In this document: in pieces, positions 1 through 7,036 of the stretch
Position numbering within the stretch: the first letter of the stretch is position 1
Layout: every line of letters starts with the position of its first letter
NCBI GenBank assembly: GCA_934371475.1
Contig: CAKRNX010000068.1
Location: 1-11,162, forward strand
Direction: 5' to 3'
DNA from: an uncultured Lachnospiraceae bacterium
GTDB lineage: Bacteria; Bacillota; Clostridia; Lachnospirales; Lachnospiraceae
DNA length: 11,162 bases
Notes under the pieces: model-generated
Seen by the model: only the letters and a program-made list of their open reading frames with translations
What the model was told of the DNA's origin: nothing
Database searches by the model: none
Program-made: the position numbers and the translations under genes

Positions 1-165
1 GTTATATCACGTACAGACGGCGTATTGAATCTGAACAATCAGCAGGCGCTGCGTCAGTATTTTGACGCAGACGCTGCATACTATAGAAAAAACATAACAA
101 ATTCGAGATTGCAAAAACAAGCAGGCACCGCCGAGAAAGCGGGCTCTGTAAAGACCAGGAGGTAA
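1..165 (+). CDS. 3' end of an unidentified upstream gene (partial)
   Basis: Frame 1 stays open from the window edge to a TAA at 163-165, while the other two forward frames hit stops early. It would encode the last 54 residues of a protein whose start lies outside the window. The visible tail is hydrophilic and basic, ending in KTRR, and contains a Gln/Ala/Tyr-rich stretch (about residues 14-30). I recognise no motif and assign no function. The stop overlaps by one base an ATG at 165, and the ribosome binding site of the next gene lies inside the last codons, as expected for a neighbour in the same operon. The open length is short, so it could also be non-coding. Confidence 0.45.
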   Translation, partial: VISRTDGVLNLNNQQALRQYFDADAAYYRKNITNSRLQKQAGTAEKAGSVKTRR

Positions 166-170
166 TGATT

Positions 171-836
171 ATGGAGACATGCAGAATTGAAAATCTGTAT
201 AATCTTGATGAAACGATTGCAAAACCATTGTTCGAGGGAGCTGTGTATCCTTGGGAGCTGCTGCCAAAAATCGGAGCATTTATTCTGGAGCTTGGCGCTA
301 CTCTCAGTGAAGATGAGTATGAGAAACGCGGAGAAGACATATGGGTAGCCAAAAGCGCAAACGTATTTCCGTCTGCCTATATTCACGGACCGGCTATCAT
401 CGGAAAAAATGCGGAAGTGCGCCACTGTGCATTTATCCGCGGCAACGCGATTGTAGGAGAAGGAGCGGTGGTAGGCAACTCGACTGAGCTGAAAAATGTG
501 ATTCTGTTTAACAAAGTTCAGGTGCCTCATTATAACTATGTAGGAGATTCTATTCTGGGATATAAAGCGCACATGGGAGCAGGCTCCATTACATCCAATG
601 TAAAATCGGACAAAAAACTGGTAATCGTAAAGGACGGTGAAACCAGGTATGAGACAGGTCTGAAAAAATTCGGTGCGATGCTGGGCGATGAAGTAGAAGT
701 GGGATGCGGTTCCGTACTGAATCCGGGAACTGTTGTCGGCCCGCACACGAATATTTATCCTCTTTCTTCTGTGCGTGAAGTAGTACCGGCCCATTCCATC
801 TATAAAAAAAGAGGAGAGGTAGCGGAAAAAATCTGA
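171..836 (+). CDS. GlmU C-terminal-like left-handed beta-helix acyltransferase, stand-alone
   Basis: This 221-residue protein is made largely of hexapeptide-type repeats from about residue 58 to 205, which predicts a trimeric left-handed parallel beta-helix. The segment VPHYNYVGD followed by GAGSITSN (136-143) matches the acetyltransferase domain of GlmU and of archaeal-type sugar-1-phosphate nucleotidylyltransferase/acetyltransferases. His120 falls at the position of the catalytic histidine of GlmU (His363 in E. coli). The pattern ETGLKKFGAMLGD around 161-173 resembles the archaeal-type proteins more than bacterial GlmU. There is no N-terminal nucleotidyltransferase domain, although such proteins are often labelled UDP-GlcNAc pyrophosphorylase. 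A likely role is acyl or acetyl transfer to an amino sugar or sugar phosphate; the substrate is unknown. I chose the ATG at 171 because AGGAGG at 157-162 lies 8 nt upstream; the in-frame ATG at 165 is only 2 nt away. The gene ends 36 nt before parE. Confidence 0.85.
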   Translation: METCRIENLYNLDETIAKPLFEGAVYPWELLPKIGAFILELGATLSEDEYEKRGEDIWVAKSANVFPSAYIHGPAIIGKNAEVRHCAFIRGNAIVGEGAVVGNSTELKNVILFNKVQVPHYNYVGDSILGYKAHMGAGSITSNVKSDKKLVIVKDGETRYETGLKKFGAMLGDEVEVGCGSVLNPGTVVGPHTNIYPLSSVREVVPAHSIYKKRGEVAEKI

Positions 837-872
837 TTTTTGTATTACCGCAGAAAGGTTGAGGTTATCTGA

Positions 873-2795
873 ATGGCAAAAAGTAACATATATGACGCAA
901 GCAGCATTACGGTTCTGGAAGGACTGGAGGCTGTGCGAAAAAGACCGGGTATGTACATTGGAAGTACATCCAGAAAGGGACTGAATCATCTGGTCTATGA
1001 AATCGTGGATAATTCCGTGGATGAACATCTGGCGGGATTCTGCACCCAGATTTCTGTCTGCCTGGAGAAGGACGGGTCGGCAACTGTCGAAGATAATGGC
1101 CGCGGAATTCCGGTAGGGATGCACGAAAAAGGAATGTCTGCGGAACGTCTGGTATTTACAACACTGCATGCGGGCGGCAAATTTGACAGTTCTGTCTACA
1201 AAACCAGCGGCGGTCTTCATGGAGTAGGCTCCTCTGTTGTAAATGCGCTGTCTGCCTGGCTGGATGTTCAGGTATCCCGTGATGGTCAGATCTATCACGA
1301 TCGTTATGAGAGAGGCAATCCTGTAATTGAGCTGGAGCAGGGACTGCTTCCGGTTACCGGGCGAACCCGGAAAACCGGAACAAAGATCAGTTTTCTGCCG
1401 GATCCGGAGATTTTTGAAGTGACTCGTTTTTCTTCTACAGAGATCAAAAGCCGGCTTCATGAAACGGCATATCTGAATCCGCAGCTGACGATCCTCTTCG
1501 AGGACCGTAGAGACGGCCGGGAAGAAAAAGCGGAGTTCCATGAATCGGAGGGGATCCTGGGATATATTAAAGATATGAACAAAAATAAAGAAACGGTCTG
1601 TGATCCGATCTATTTTAAAGGCGAGTCTGAGGGGATCACTGTAGAATGTGCTTTTCAGTATGTGAATGAATTTCATGAAAATGTGCTGGGATTTTGCAAC
1701 AATATTTACAATGCGGAGGGAGGCACCCATCTGACCGGTTTCAAATCTACATTTACAACGGTGATGAATACCTATGCTAGGGAGCTTGGGATCCTCAAAG
1801 AAAAGGATCCCAATTTTACCGGAGCGGATATCCGCAATGGTATGACGGCGGTGATTTCTGTGCGCCATCCGGATCCCAGTTTTGAGGGGCAGACAAAGAC
1901 AAAGCTGGACAACCAGGATGCAGCGAAGGCTGTGGGAAAAGTAACCGGTGAAGAAGTGGTACTGTATTTTGATAAAAATCTGGACACACTCAAGGCTGTA
2001 TTAAGCTGTGCGGAAAAGGCAGCCAAGATCCGCAAGACAGAAGAGAGGGCAAAGACCAATCTTCTGACAAAGCAGAAATATTCCTTTGACAGCAACGGAA
2101 AGCTGGCAAACTGTGAGAGCCGTGACGCTTCCAAATGTGAGATTTTCATCGTTGAGGGAGACTCTGCCGGCGGTTCTGCCAAGACGGCGAGAAACCGGAA
2201 CTATCAGGCGATCCTTCCGATCCGCGGAAAGATCCTGAATGTAGAGAAAGCCAGTATTGACAAAGTGCTCGCAAATGCGGAGATCAAGACGATGATTAAT
2301 TCGTTCGGCTGCGGTTTCTCCGAAGGTTATGGCAATGACTTCGATATCACGAAGCTGCGCTACGATAAAATTATTATCATGGCAGATGCGGATGTGGACG
2401 GCGCGCATATCTGCACACTGCTGCTGACGCTGTTTTACCGTTTTATGCCGGAGCTGATCTATGAGGGACATGTCTATATCGCCATGCCGCCTCTCTATAA
2501 GGCGATTCCATCGAGGGGGCAGGAGGAATATCTGTATGACGATGCTGCGCTGGAGCGCTACCGTAAACGTCACAAAGCGCCCTTTACTCTGCAGCGTTAC
2601 AAAGGTCTGGGAGAGATGGATGCGGAGCAGCTCTGGGAGACCACCCTGAATCCTGAGACACGCACGCTGAAGATTGTGGAGATTGAAGATGCCCGCATGG
2701 CGTCCGATGTGACAGAGATGCTGATGGGCAACGATGTTCCGCCCAGAAAGGCATTTATCTATGAGCACGCCCAGGATGCGCTGCTGGATATATAA
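873..2795 (+). CDS. parE: Type IIA DNA topoisomerase subunit B (topoisomerase IV-like, ParE/GyrB family)
   Basis: This 640-residue ATPase subunit of a type IIA topoisomerase powers double-strand passage together with the A subunit encoded next. The GHKL ATPase domain (about 1-220) shows the catalytic base Glu43 and Asn47 in EIVDNSVDE, Asp74 in VEDNGRGIP, and GGLHGVGSSVVNALS at 113-127. The transducer domain carries the QTKTKL loop (340-345) with the ATP-sensing lysine. The TOPRIM domain has EGDSAGG (Glu428) and DADVDG, with metal-binding Asp505 and Asp507. The C-terminal block QRYKGLGEMD is intact, and the Gram-negative TOPRIM insertion is absent. Length fits ParE and Gram-positive GyrB. I call it ParE-like mainly because the partner A subunit lacks a GyrA box and because chromosomal gyrB normally sits near dnaA/recF. 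The start at 873 follows a weak GAGG at 861-864. The parC-like gene begins 18 nt after the stop. Confidence 0.93.
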   Translation: MAKSNIYDASSITVLEGLEAVRKRPGMYIGSTSRKGLNHLVYEIVDNSVDEHLAGFCTQISVCLEKDGSATVEDNGRGIPVGMHEKGMSAERLVFTTLHAGGKFDSSVYKTSGGLHGVGSSVVNALSAWLDVQVSRDGQIYHDRYERGNPVIELEQGLLPVTGRTRKTGTKISFLPDPEIFEVTRFSSTEIKSRLHETAYLNPQLTILFEDRRDGREEKAEFHESEGILGYIKDMNKNKETVCDPIYFKGESEGITVECAFQYVNEFHENVLGFCNNIYNAEGGTHLTGFKSTFTTVMNTYARELGILKEKDPNFTGADIRNGMTAVISVRHPDPSFEGQTKTKLDNQDAAKAVGKVTGEEVVLYFDKNLDTLKAVLSCAEKAAKIRKTEERAKTNLLTKQKYSFDSNGKLANCESRDASKCEIFIVEGDSAGGSAKTARNRNYQAILPIRGKILNVEKASIDKVLANAEIKTMINSFGCGFSEGYGNDFDITKLRYDKIIIMADADVDGAHICTLLLTLFYRFMPELIYEGHVYIAMPPLYKAIPSRGQEEYLYDDAALERYRKRHKAPFTLQRYKGLGEMDAEQLWETTLNPETRTLKIVEIEDARMASDVTEMLMGNDVPPRKAFIYEHAQDALLDI

Positions 2796-2812
2796 GATAA
2801 AGGAGAGATGAA

Positions 2813-5050
2813 ATGGAAGGACAGATTATCAGGACCGAGTATTCTGATATCATGCAGAAATCATATATCGACTATGCCATGAGTGTCATTGTGTCCCGCG
2901 CGCTTCCGGATGTGAGAGACGGACTGAAGCCGGTACAGCGGCGGACACTTTACGATATGTATGAGCTGGGTATTCGCTATGACAGGCCATATCGTAAGAG
3001 CGCCAGGATCGTGGGCGATACGATGGGTAAATATCATCCTCACGGCGACAGCTCCATTTATGGATCGCTGGTAGTGCTGGCTCAGGATTTTAAGATGGGA
3101 GTGCCGCTGGTGGACGGCCACGGCAACTTTGGATCAATCGAGGGAGACGGTGCCGCCGCCATGCGTTATACGGAGGCCAGACTGCAGAAGATTACGCAGG
3201 AAGCCTTCCTGGGGGATATGGACAAGGACGTGGTAAACTTCCTCCCCAATTTTGATGAGACGGAAAAAGAACCGGAAGTGCTGCCTGCCAGGATCCCCAA
3301 TCTTCTGATTAACGGATCGGAGGGGATCGCGGTCGGCATGGTGACGAGCATTCCGCCTCACAATCTGGGAGAAGTGATTGATGCGGTGATTGCGCTGATC
3401 CAGAATAACCAGATCTCAGACGAGGAGCTGCTGGAATATATTCAGGGACCTGATTTCCCCACAGGAGGAATTGTCGTCAATAAAGATGAGCTGAAAGAGA
3501 TCTACCGTACCGGAACAGGAAAGATCAAAATCCGCGGGCGGGTTGAGACGGAAACAGTTAAGGGCGGTCGGGAACGCCTTGTGATTACAGAAATTCCCTA
3601 TACGATGTTGGGAGCCAATATCGGTAAATTTTTAAATGATGTCGCTTCTCTCGCGGAGACAAAGAAAACGACGGATATTGTGGATATTTCCAATCAGTCC
3701 TCCAAAGAAGGGATCCGGATTGTACTGGAGCTGCGCAAGGGAGCAGATCCAGAATATCTGAAAAATCTTCTGTATAAAAAGACGCGGCTGGAAGATACCT
3801 TTGGAGTTAATATGCTGGCGGTTGCTGACGGCAAGCCGGAAACTCTGAGTCTGCGCGGTATTCTGGAGCATCATATCGAGTTTCAGTTTGACATTGCCAC
3901 AAGAAAATATCAGAACCTGCTCGGGAAAGAACTTCACAAAAAAGAAGTGCAGGAGGGTCTGATCCGAGCATGTGATGTGATTGACCTGATTATTGAGATC
4001 CTGCGGGGCAGCAAAAACCAGAAGCAGGTGAAGGACTGTCTCATAAACGGAGTAACAGACGGCATTGCATTTAAAACAGCAAAATCGAAAAAACAGGCGG
4101 CGGCACTGAAATTTACAGAGGTACAGGCCACAGCGATTCTGGAGATGCGTCTGTATAAGCTGATCGGCTTGGAGATTGACGCGCTGATGGAAGAACACCG
4201 CCAGACACTCGCCAACATCGACCGCTATCAGGATATTTTAAGCCATTATTCTTCTATGGCAAAGGTCATCATCAGTGAACTGAAAGAGTATAAAAAAGAA
4301 TTTGGCAGTCCGAGAAAAACTTCTGTGGAAAATGCAGCGGAAGTGGTACTGGAAGAGAAAAAAGCGGAAGAACTTCCGGTCGTATTCCTGATGGACCGTT
4401 TCGGTTATGCCAGAACTGTCGATGAGTCAGTATATGAACGGAACAAAGAGGCGGCCGACAGTGAAAACAGGGTTGTGCTTCACTGTATGAATACCGGTAA
4501 ACTCTGTGTGTTTACAGATACCGGCAAACAGCATCTGTTGAAGGTAATGGATGTGCCCTTTGGCAGGTTTCGGGACAAGGGAACGCCAATTGATAATCTC
4601 TGCAACTACAACAGCAGCGAGGAAAGTTTTGTCACAGTGCTTTCTCTGGCGGACATTGCGGACAGCAGCCTGACATTTGTCACAAGACAGGGCAATATCA
4701 AACGGGTTTCAGGAAAAGAATTTGACGTAGCCAAGCGTACAATTGCAGCTACGAAACTGGGAGAAGATGACAGAGTCAGCACGGTGCGCAGGACAGAGGA
4801 CGATACACAGATTGTGTTGCAGACAAAGAACGGATTCCTGCTTCGCTTCCCGCTGTCAGAAGTGCCGATTCAGAAGAAGGCGGCCCAGGGCGTGCGGGGG
4901 ATCCGGCTCTCAGCCGGGGATTACATATCTGACGTGTACTTTCTGGGACTTGGCGATCCGACAGAGATTGAGATTCATGATCGGACGGTAAGCCTGAACC
5001 GGCTGAAAATTTCAACCAGAGATTCCAAAGGGACAAAGCCGAGAGGATGA
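2813..5050 (+). CDS. parC: Type IIA DNA topoisomerase subunit A (topoisomerase IV-like, ParC/GyrA family)
   Basis: This 745-residue DNA breakage-reunion subunit forms the A2B2 enzyme with the B subunit upstream. The winged-helix domain holds GKYHPHGDSSIYG and the catalytic Arg118-Tyr119 in AAMRYTEARL; Tyr119 makes the transient 5'-phosphotyrosine bond. NGSEGIAVGMVTSIPPHN follows in the tower region, and a long coiled-coil segment lies at about 360-505. The C-terminal DNA-wrapping beta-pinwheel (about 510-735) is short. The loop where gyrase carries its QRRGGKG-type GyrA box instead reads around KRTIAATKLGEDD, so supercoiling activity is doubtful and decatenation or relaxation is more likely. 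At the quinolone-resistance positions, Ser80 matches the sensitive serine, but the usual acidic residue at 84 is Gly. AAAGGAGAG at 2799-2807 supports the ATG at 2813. The 279-nt gap after the gene suggests the unit ends here. Confidence 0.93.
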   Translation: MEGQIIRTEYSDIMQKSYIDYAMSVIVSRALPDVRDGLKPVQRRTLYDMYELGIRYDRPYRKSARIVGDTMGKYHPHGDSSIYGSLVVLAQDFKMGVPLVDGHGNFGSIEGDGAAAMRYTEARLQKITQEAFLGDMDKDVVNFLPNFDETEKEPEVLPARIPNLLINGSEGIAVGMVTSIPPHNLGEVIDAVIALIQNNQISDEELLEYIQGPDFPTGGIVVNKDELKEIYRTGTGKIKIRGRVETETVKGGRERLVITEIPYTMLGANIGKFLNDVASLAETKKTTDIVDISNQSSKEGIRIVLELRKGADPEYLKNLLYKKTRLEDTFGVNMLAVADGKPETLSLRGILEHHIEFQFDIATRKYQNLLGKELHKKEVQEGLIRACDVIDLIIEILRGSKNQKQVKDCLINGVTDGIAFKTAKSKKQAAALKFTEVQATAILEMRLYKLIGLEIDALMEEHRQTLANIDRYQDILSHYSSMAKVIISELKEYKKEFGSPRKTSVENAAEVVLEEKKAEELPVVFLMDRFGYARTVDESVYERNKEAADSENRVVLHCMNTGKLCVFTDTGKQHLLKVMDVPFGRFRDKGTPIDNLCNYNSSEESFVTVLSLADIADSSLTFVTRQGNIKRVSGKEFDVAKRTIAATKLGEDDRVSTVRRTEDDTQIVLQTKNGFLLRFPLSEVPIQKKAAQGVRGIRLSAGDYISDVYFLGLGDPTEIEIHDRTVSLNRLKISTRDSKGTKPRG

Positions 5051-5150
5051 CAAATGCTGCGCTTCCGTCCGGCCGGATGTTTTTATTTTGCAGGACGCAA
5101 TTTCCTGTGAAATAGGGTGTCTGGATCTGAACAGCTGCAATGTTTAGGAT

Positions 5151-5173
5151 TTTCCCGGAAATTCCGGATTTTT
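5151..5173 (+). terminator. Weak terminator-like palindrome after parC
   Basis: CCGGAA at 5155-5160 and TTCCGG at 5162-5167 form a short stem (5 bp with a 3-nt loop), followed by A plus five T residues at 5168-5173 and more T-rich sequence. It lies 100 nt after the parC stop and immediately upstream of the next promoter. The stem is short, so it may be inefficient. A 10-nt palindrome TCCGGCCGGA at 5068-5077 followed by TGTTTTT is a poorer candidate. Confidence 0.35.
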
Positions 5174-5175
5174 GC

Positions 5176-5204
5176 TTGCTTTTTGAATGGAATAGTGATA
5201 AAAT
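5176..5204 (+). promoter_or_regulatory. Sigma-A-type promoter of the rimP-nusA-infB operon
   Basis: TTGCTT at 5176-5181 (-35, three of six consensus bases) is separated by exactly 17 nt from TAAAAT at 5199-5204 (-10). TG at 5196-5197 gives an extended -10 element, TGATAAAAT. Transcription would start near 5210-5212, leaving a leader of about 120 nt before rimP. It sits in the only sizeable intergenic gap of the window and is AT-rich against its surroundings. The promoter is inferred from sequence only. Confidence 0.6.
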
Positions 5205-5230
5205 ACAAAATGATTAATATGTTGCTGATG

Positions 5231-5257
5231 GAAGAACGGGTGGATGACCCGTTCTTC
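5231..5257 (+). promoter_or_regulatory. Leader hairpin 1 of the rimP operon, possible attenuator
   Basis: GAAGAACGGG (5231-5240) pairs perfectly with CCCGTTCTTC (5248-5257) around a 7-nt loop, giving a 10-bp stem. It begins about 20 nt after the predicted transcription start. Only TTT follows directly, then CGTGTT, so the U-tract of a strong intrinsic terminator is missing. It may be a weak or NusA-dependent attenuator, or a 5' stabilising structure. E. coli nusA is known to control its own operon, which makes feedback control here plausible but unproven. Confidence 0.6.
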
Positions 5258-5274
5258 TTTCGTGTTACACAAAA

Positions 5275-5303
5275 GTTCCGGCAGAAACAGTCTCTGACGG
5301 AAC
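5275..5303 (+). promoter_or_regulatory. Leader hairpin 2 of the rimP operon
   Basis: GTTCCG (5275-5280) pairs with CGGAAC (5298-5303). Inside, CAGA (5282-5285) pairs with TCTG (5293-5296) after a single G/A mismatch, leaving a 7-nt loop. The structure ends 13 nt before the rimP Shine-Dalgarno sequence. The TCCG of its 5' arm could alternatively pair with CGGA at 5311-5314, just before the SD, so a switch between two folds is conceivable; that is inference. Confidence 0.45.
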
Positions 5304-5329
5304 AACAGCCCGGAAATGGAGGAATGTGA

Positions 5330-5797
5330 ATGAGTAAGAGGGAAACATATGAACAGAAAACAGAAGCGCTTCTGCTTCCGATCATCCAGGAGCATCAGTT
5401 TGAACTTGTGGATGTAGAATATGTGAAAGAGGGAAGCAGCTGGTATCTGAGGGCTTACATTGACAAGCCGGGAGGAATCACGGTGGACGACTGCGAAGCG
5501 GTAAGCCGCCGTCTGAGCGATCTGCTGGATCAGGAAGACTTTATTGAGGATGCCTATATTCTCGAAGTCAGCTCTCCGGGGCTTGGAAGACCTCTGAAAA
5601 AAGATAAGGATTTTGCCAGAAGCATTGGAGAAGAGGTGGAAATCCGCACATTCCGGGCTATTGAACATGAAAAGGAATTTACCGGTATTCTCAGGGATTA
5701 TGACAAGGAGAAACTGGTCGTGGAACTGGAAGATAACGAAATTATGGAATTTGCAAGAGATAATATTGCCCTTGTCCGTCTTGCGCTGGATTTTTAA
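5330..5797 (+). CDS. rimP: Ribosome maturation factor RimP
   Basis: This 155-residue cytoplasmic protein is close to the usual family length of about 150. RimP assists maturation of the 30S subunit, particularly before uS12 joins. The N-terminal alpha/beta domain (about 8-85) includes LVDVEYVKEGSSWYLRAYID and ends in the family signature LEVSSPGLGRPL (78-89). The C-terminal SH3-like barrel (about 88-155) contains GEEVEIRTF and a typical negatively charged surface. TGGAGGA at 5317-5323 stands 6 nt before the ATG at 5330. It is the first gene of the operon and follows a structured leader. The TAA at 5795-5797 overlaps the Shine-Dalgarno sequence of nusA, which favours translational coupling of the two. 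Confidence 0.97.
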   Translation: MSKRETYEQKTEALLLPIIQEHQFELVDVEYVKEGSSWYLRAYIDKPGGITVDDCEAVSRRLSDLLDQEDFIEDAYILEVSSPGLGRPLKKDKDFARSIGEEVEIRTFRAIEHEKEFTGILRDYDKEKLVVELEDNEIMEFARDNIALVRLALDF

Positions 5798-5812
5798 GGA
5801 GGAAATTGGAAA

Positions 5813-7033
5813 ATGAATAACGAATTATTCGAGGCATTGAATATTCTTGAAAAGGAGAAAAACATCAGCAAGGAGACTCTGTTGGAAGCAATCCGTCAGT
5901 CTCTGCTGCAGGCATGTAAGAACCATTACAACAAAAATGAGCTGAACAATGTAGTGGTAAACATTGACCCTGAGACCTGTGAATTCGAGATTTATGCCGA
6001 GAAGACTGTAGTAGAAAAGGTAGAAGATGAGCTGACTGAAATCAGTCTGGCAGATGCCCGCATGAAAAATCCGCGTTATGATCTGGGCGATGTGGTCCGC
6101 GTTGACATCCGTTCTAAAGAGTTCGGACGTATTGCGACCCAGAATGCCAAGAATGTCATTCTGCAGAAAATCCGTGAGGAAGAGCGCAAATCACTGTATA
6201 ATCAGTACTATGAGAAAGAAAAGGACGTTGTCACAGGTATTGTGCAGCGTTACGTTGGCAAAAATGTAAGTATTAATCTGGGCAAGGTTGATGCCATGCT
6301 CAATGAAAATGAGATGATTAAGGGCGAGACATTCTATCCTACACAGCGTATTAAAGTATATGTGATGGAAGTGAAGGATACCCCGAAAGGCCCGAGAGTG
6401 CTGGTATCCAGAACCCATCCGGAACTGGTAAAGCGTCTGTTTGAGAATGAGGTTGCCGAGGTAAAAGACGGCATTGTGGAGATTAAGAGTATCGCCAGAG
6501 AAGCCGGAAGCAGAAGCAAGATGGCAGTTTATTCCAATGATCCCAACGTGGATCCGGTAGGAGCCTGCGTAGGTATGAACGGAGCCAGAGTCAATGCTGT
6601 TGTTGCGGAGCTTGGCGGTGAGAAGATTGATATTATTAACTGGGATGAAAACCCGGCGCTGCTGATTGAGAATGCGCTGAGTCCTGCCAAGGTTATCTAC
6701 GTAATGGCAGATGATGATGAAAAGACAGCCAAGGTAGTTGTTCCCGATTACCAGCTCTCTCTGGCTATCGGTAAGGAGGGACAGAATGCCCGCCTGGCAG
6801 CTCGTCTTACCGGATTCAAGATCGACATTAAAAGTGAGACTCAGGCGCGTGAGTCTGGCGATCTGCTCGAATATGAGAGCGATTACTATCAGGATGAGGA
6901 TGCTGACGACGAGACTTATTATGATGAGGCAGAGTTTGAGGAAGAGAGCGGTGGCATTCCGGATGAGGAACAGCCGGGTGCAGATGCGGCATATCAGGGA
7001 AATGACGCATCTGCCGATAGCGTGCAGGAGTAG
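5813..7033 (+). CDS. nusA: Transcription termination/antitermination factor NusA
   Basis: NusA (406 residues) binds RNA polymerase and nascent RNA, modulating pausing, intrinsic termination and antitermination. In order there are the RNAP-binding N-terminal domain (about 1-125), an S1 domain (about 135-200, including GIVQRYVGKNVSINLG), KH1 with its GxxG loop at 254-257 (GMNG), and KH2 with IGKEGQNARLAARL from 319. The acidic repeats (AR1/AR2) of E. coli NusA are absent, as is normal in Firmicutes. Residues 347-406 instead form a strongly acidic tail with no Lys or Arg after Arg346, rich in Asp, Glu and Tyr. AAGGAGG at 5796-5802 lies upstream of the ATG at 5813. The next gene starts 3 nt after the TAG, and its SD lies in the last nusA codons. 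Confidence 0.98.
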   Translation: MNNELFEALNILEKEKNISKETLLEAIRQSLLQACKNHYNKNELNNVVVNIDPETCEFEIYAEKTVVEKVEDELTEISLADARMKNPRYDLGDVVRVDIRSKEFGRIATQNAKNVILQKIREEERKSLYNQYYEKEKDVVTGIVQRYVGKNVSINLGKVDAMLNENEMIKGETFYPTQRIKVYVMEVKDTPKGPRVLVSRTHPELVKRLFENEVAEVKDGIVEIKSIAREAGSRSKMAVYSNDPNVDPVGACVGMNGARVNAVVAELGGEKIDIINWDENPALLIENALSPAKVIYVMADDDEKTAKVVVPDYQLSLAIGKEGQNARLAARLTGFKIDIKSETQARESGDLLEYESDYYQDEDADDETYYDEAEFEEESGGIPDEEQPGADAAYQGNDASADSVQE

Positions 7034-7036
7034 TCT

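Noticed and set aside
62..87. Promoter-like TTGACG (62-67) and TATAGA (82-87) before the acyltransferase gene
   Set aside because: The spacing is only 14 nt, too short for a normal sigma-A promoter, and it lies inside an open reading frame.
822..851. GCGG-AAAAAT-CTG-ATTTTT-...-CCGC hairpin over the stop of the acyltransferase gene
   Set aside because: The inner stem is only A-T pairs and the outer GC arms need a 6-nt bulge. It is too weak to call a terminator, and the parE gene follows within 36 nt.
1348..1380. Hairpin in parE (TTCCGG...CCGGG-loop-CCCGG...CCGGAA, with a mismatch and a bulge)
   Set aside because: It is imperfect and lies in coding sequence dominated by CCGG-containing codons. 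It shows no specific sign of function; it is only counted in the CCGGAA observation.
81..1868. A 595-codon open frame on the minus strand across the acyltransferase gene and parE
   Set aside because: It lies opposite well-conserved genes, has no family motif and a composition typical of antisense translation. Codon bias of the sense genes keeps stops rare in this frame.
5117..5209. GTG-started upstream extension of the leader reading frame before rimP
   Set aside because: It runs through the terminator-like palindrome and the promoter and has no SD, so this part is almost certainly not translated.
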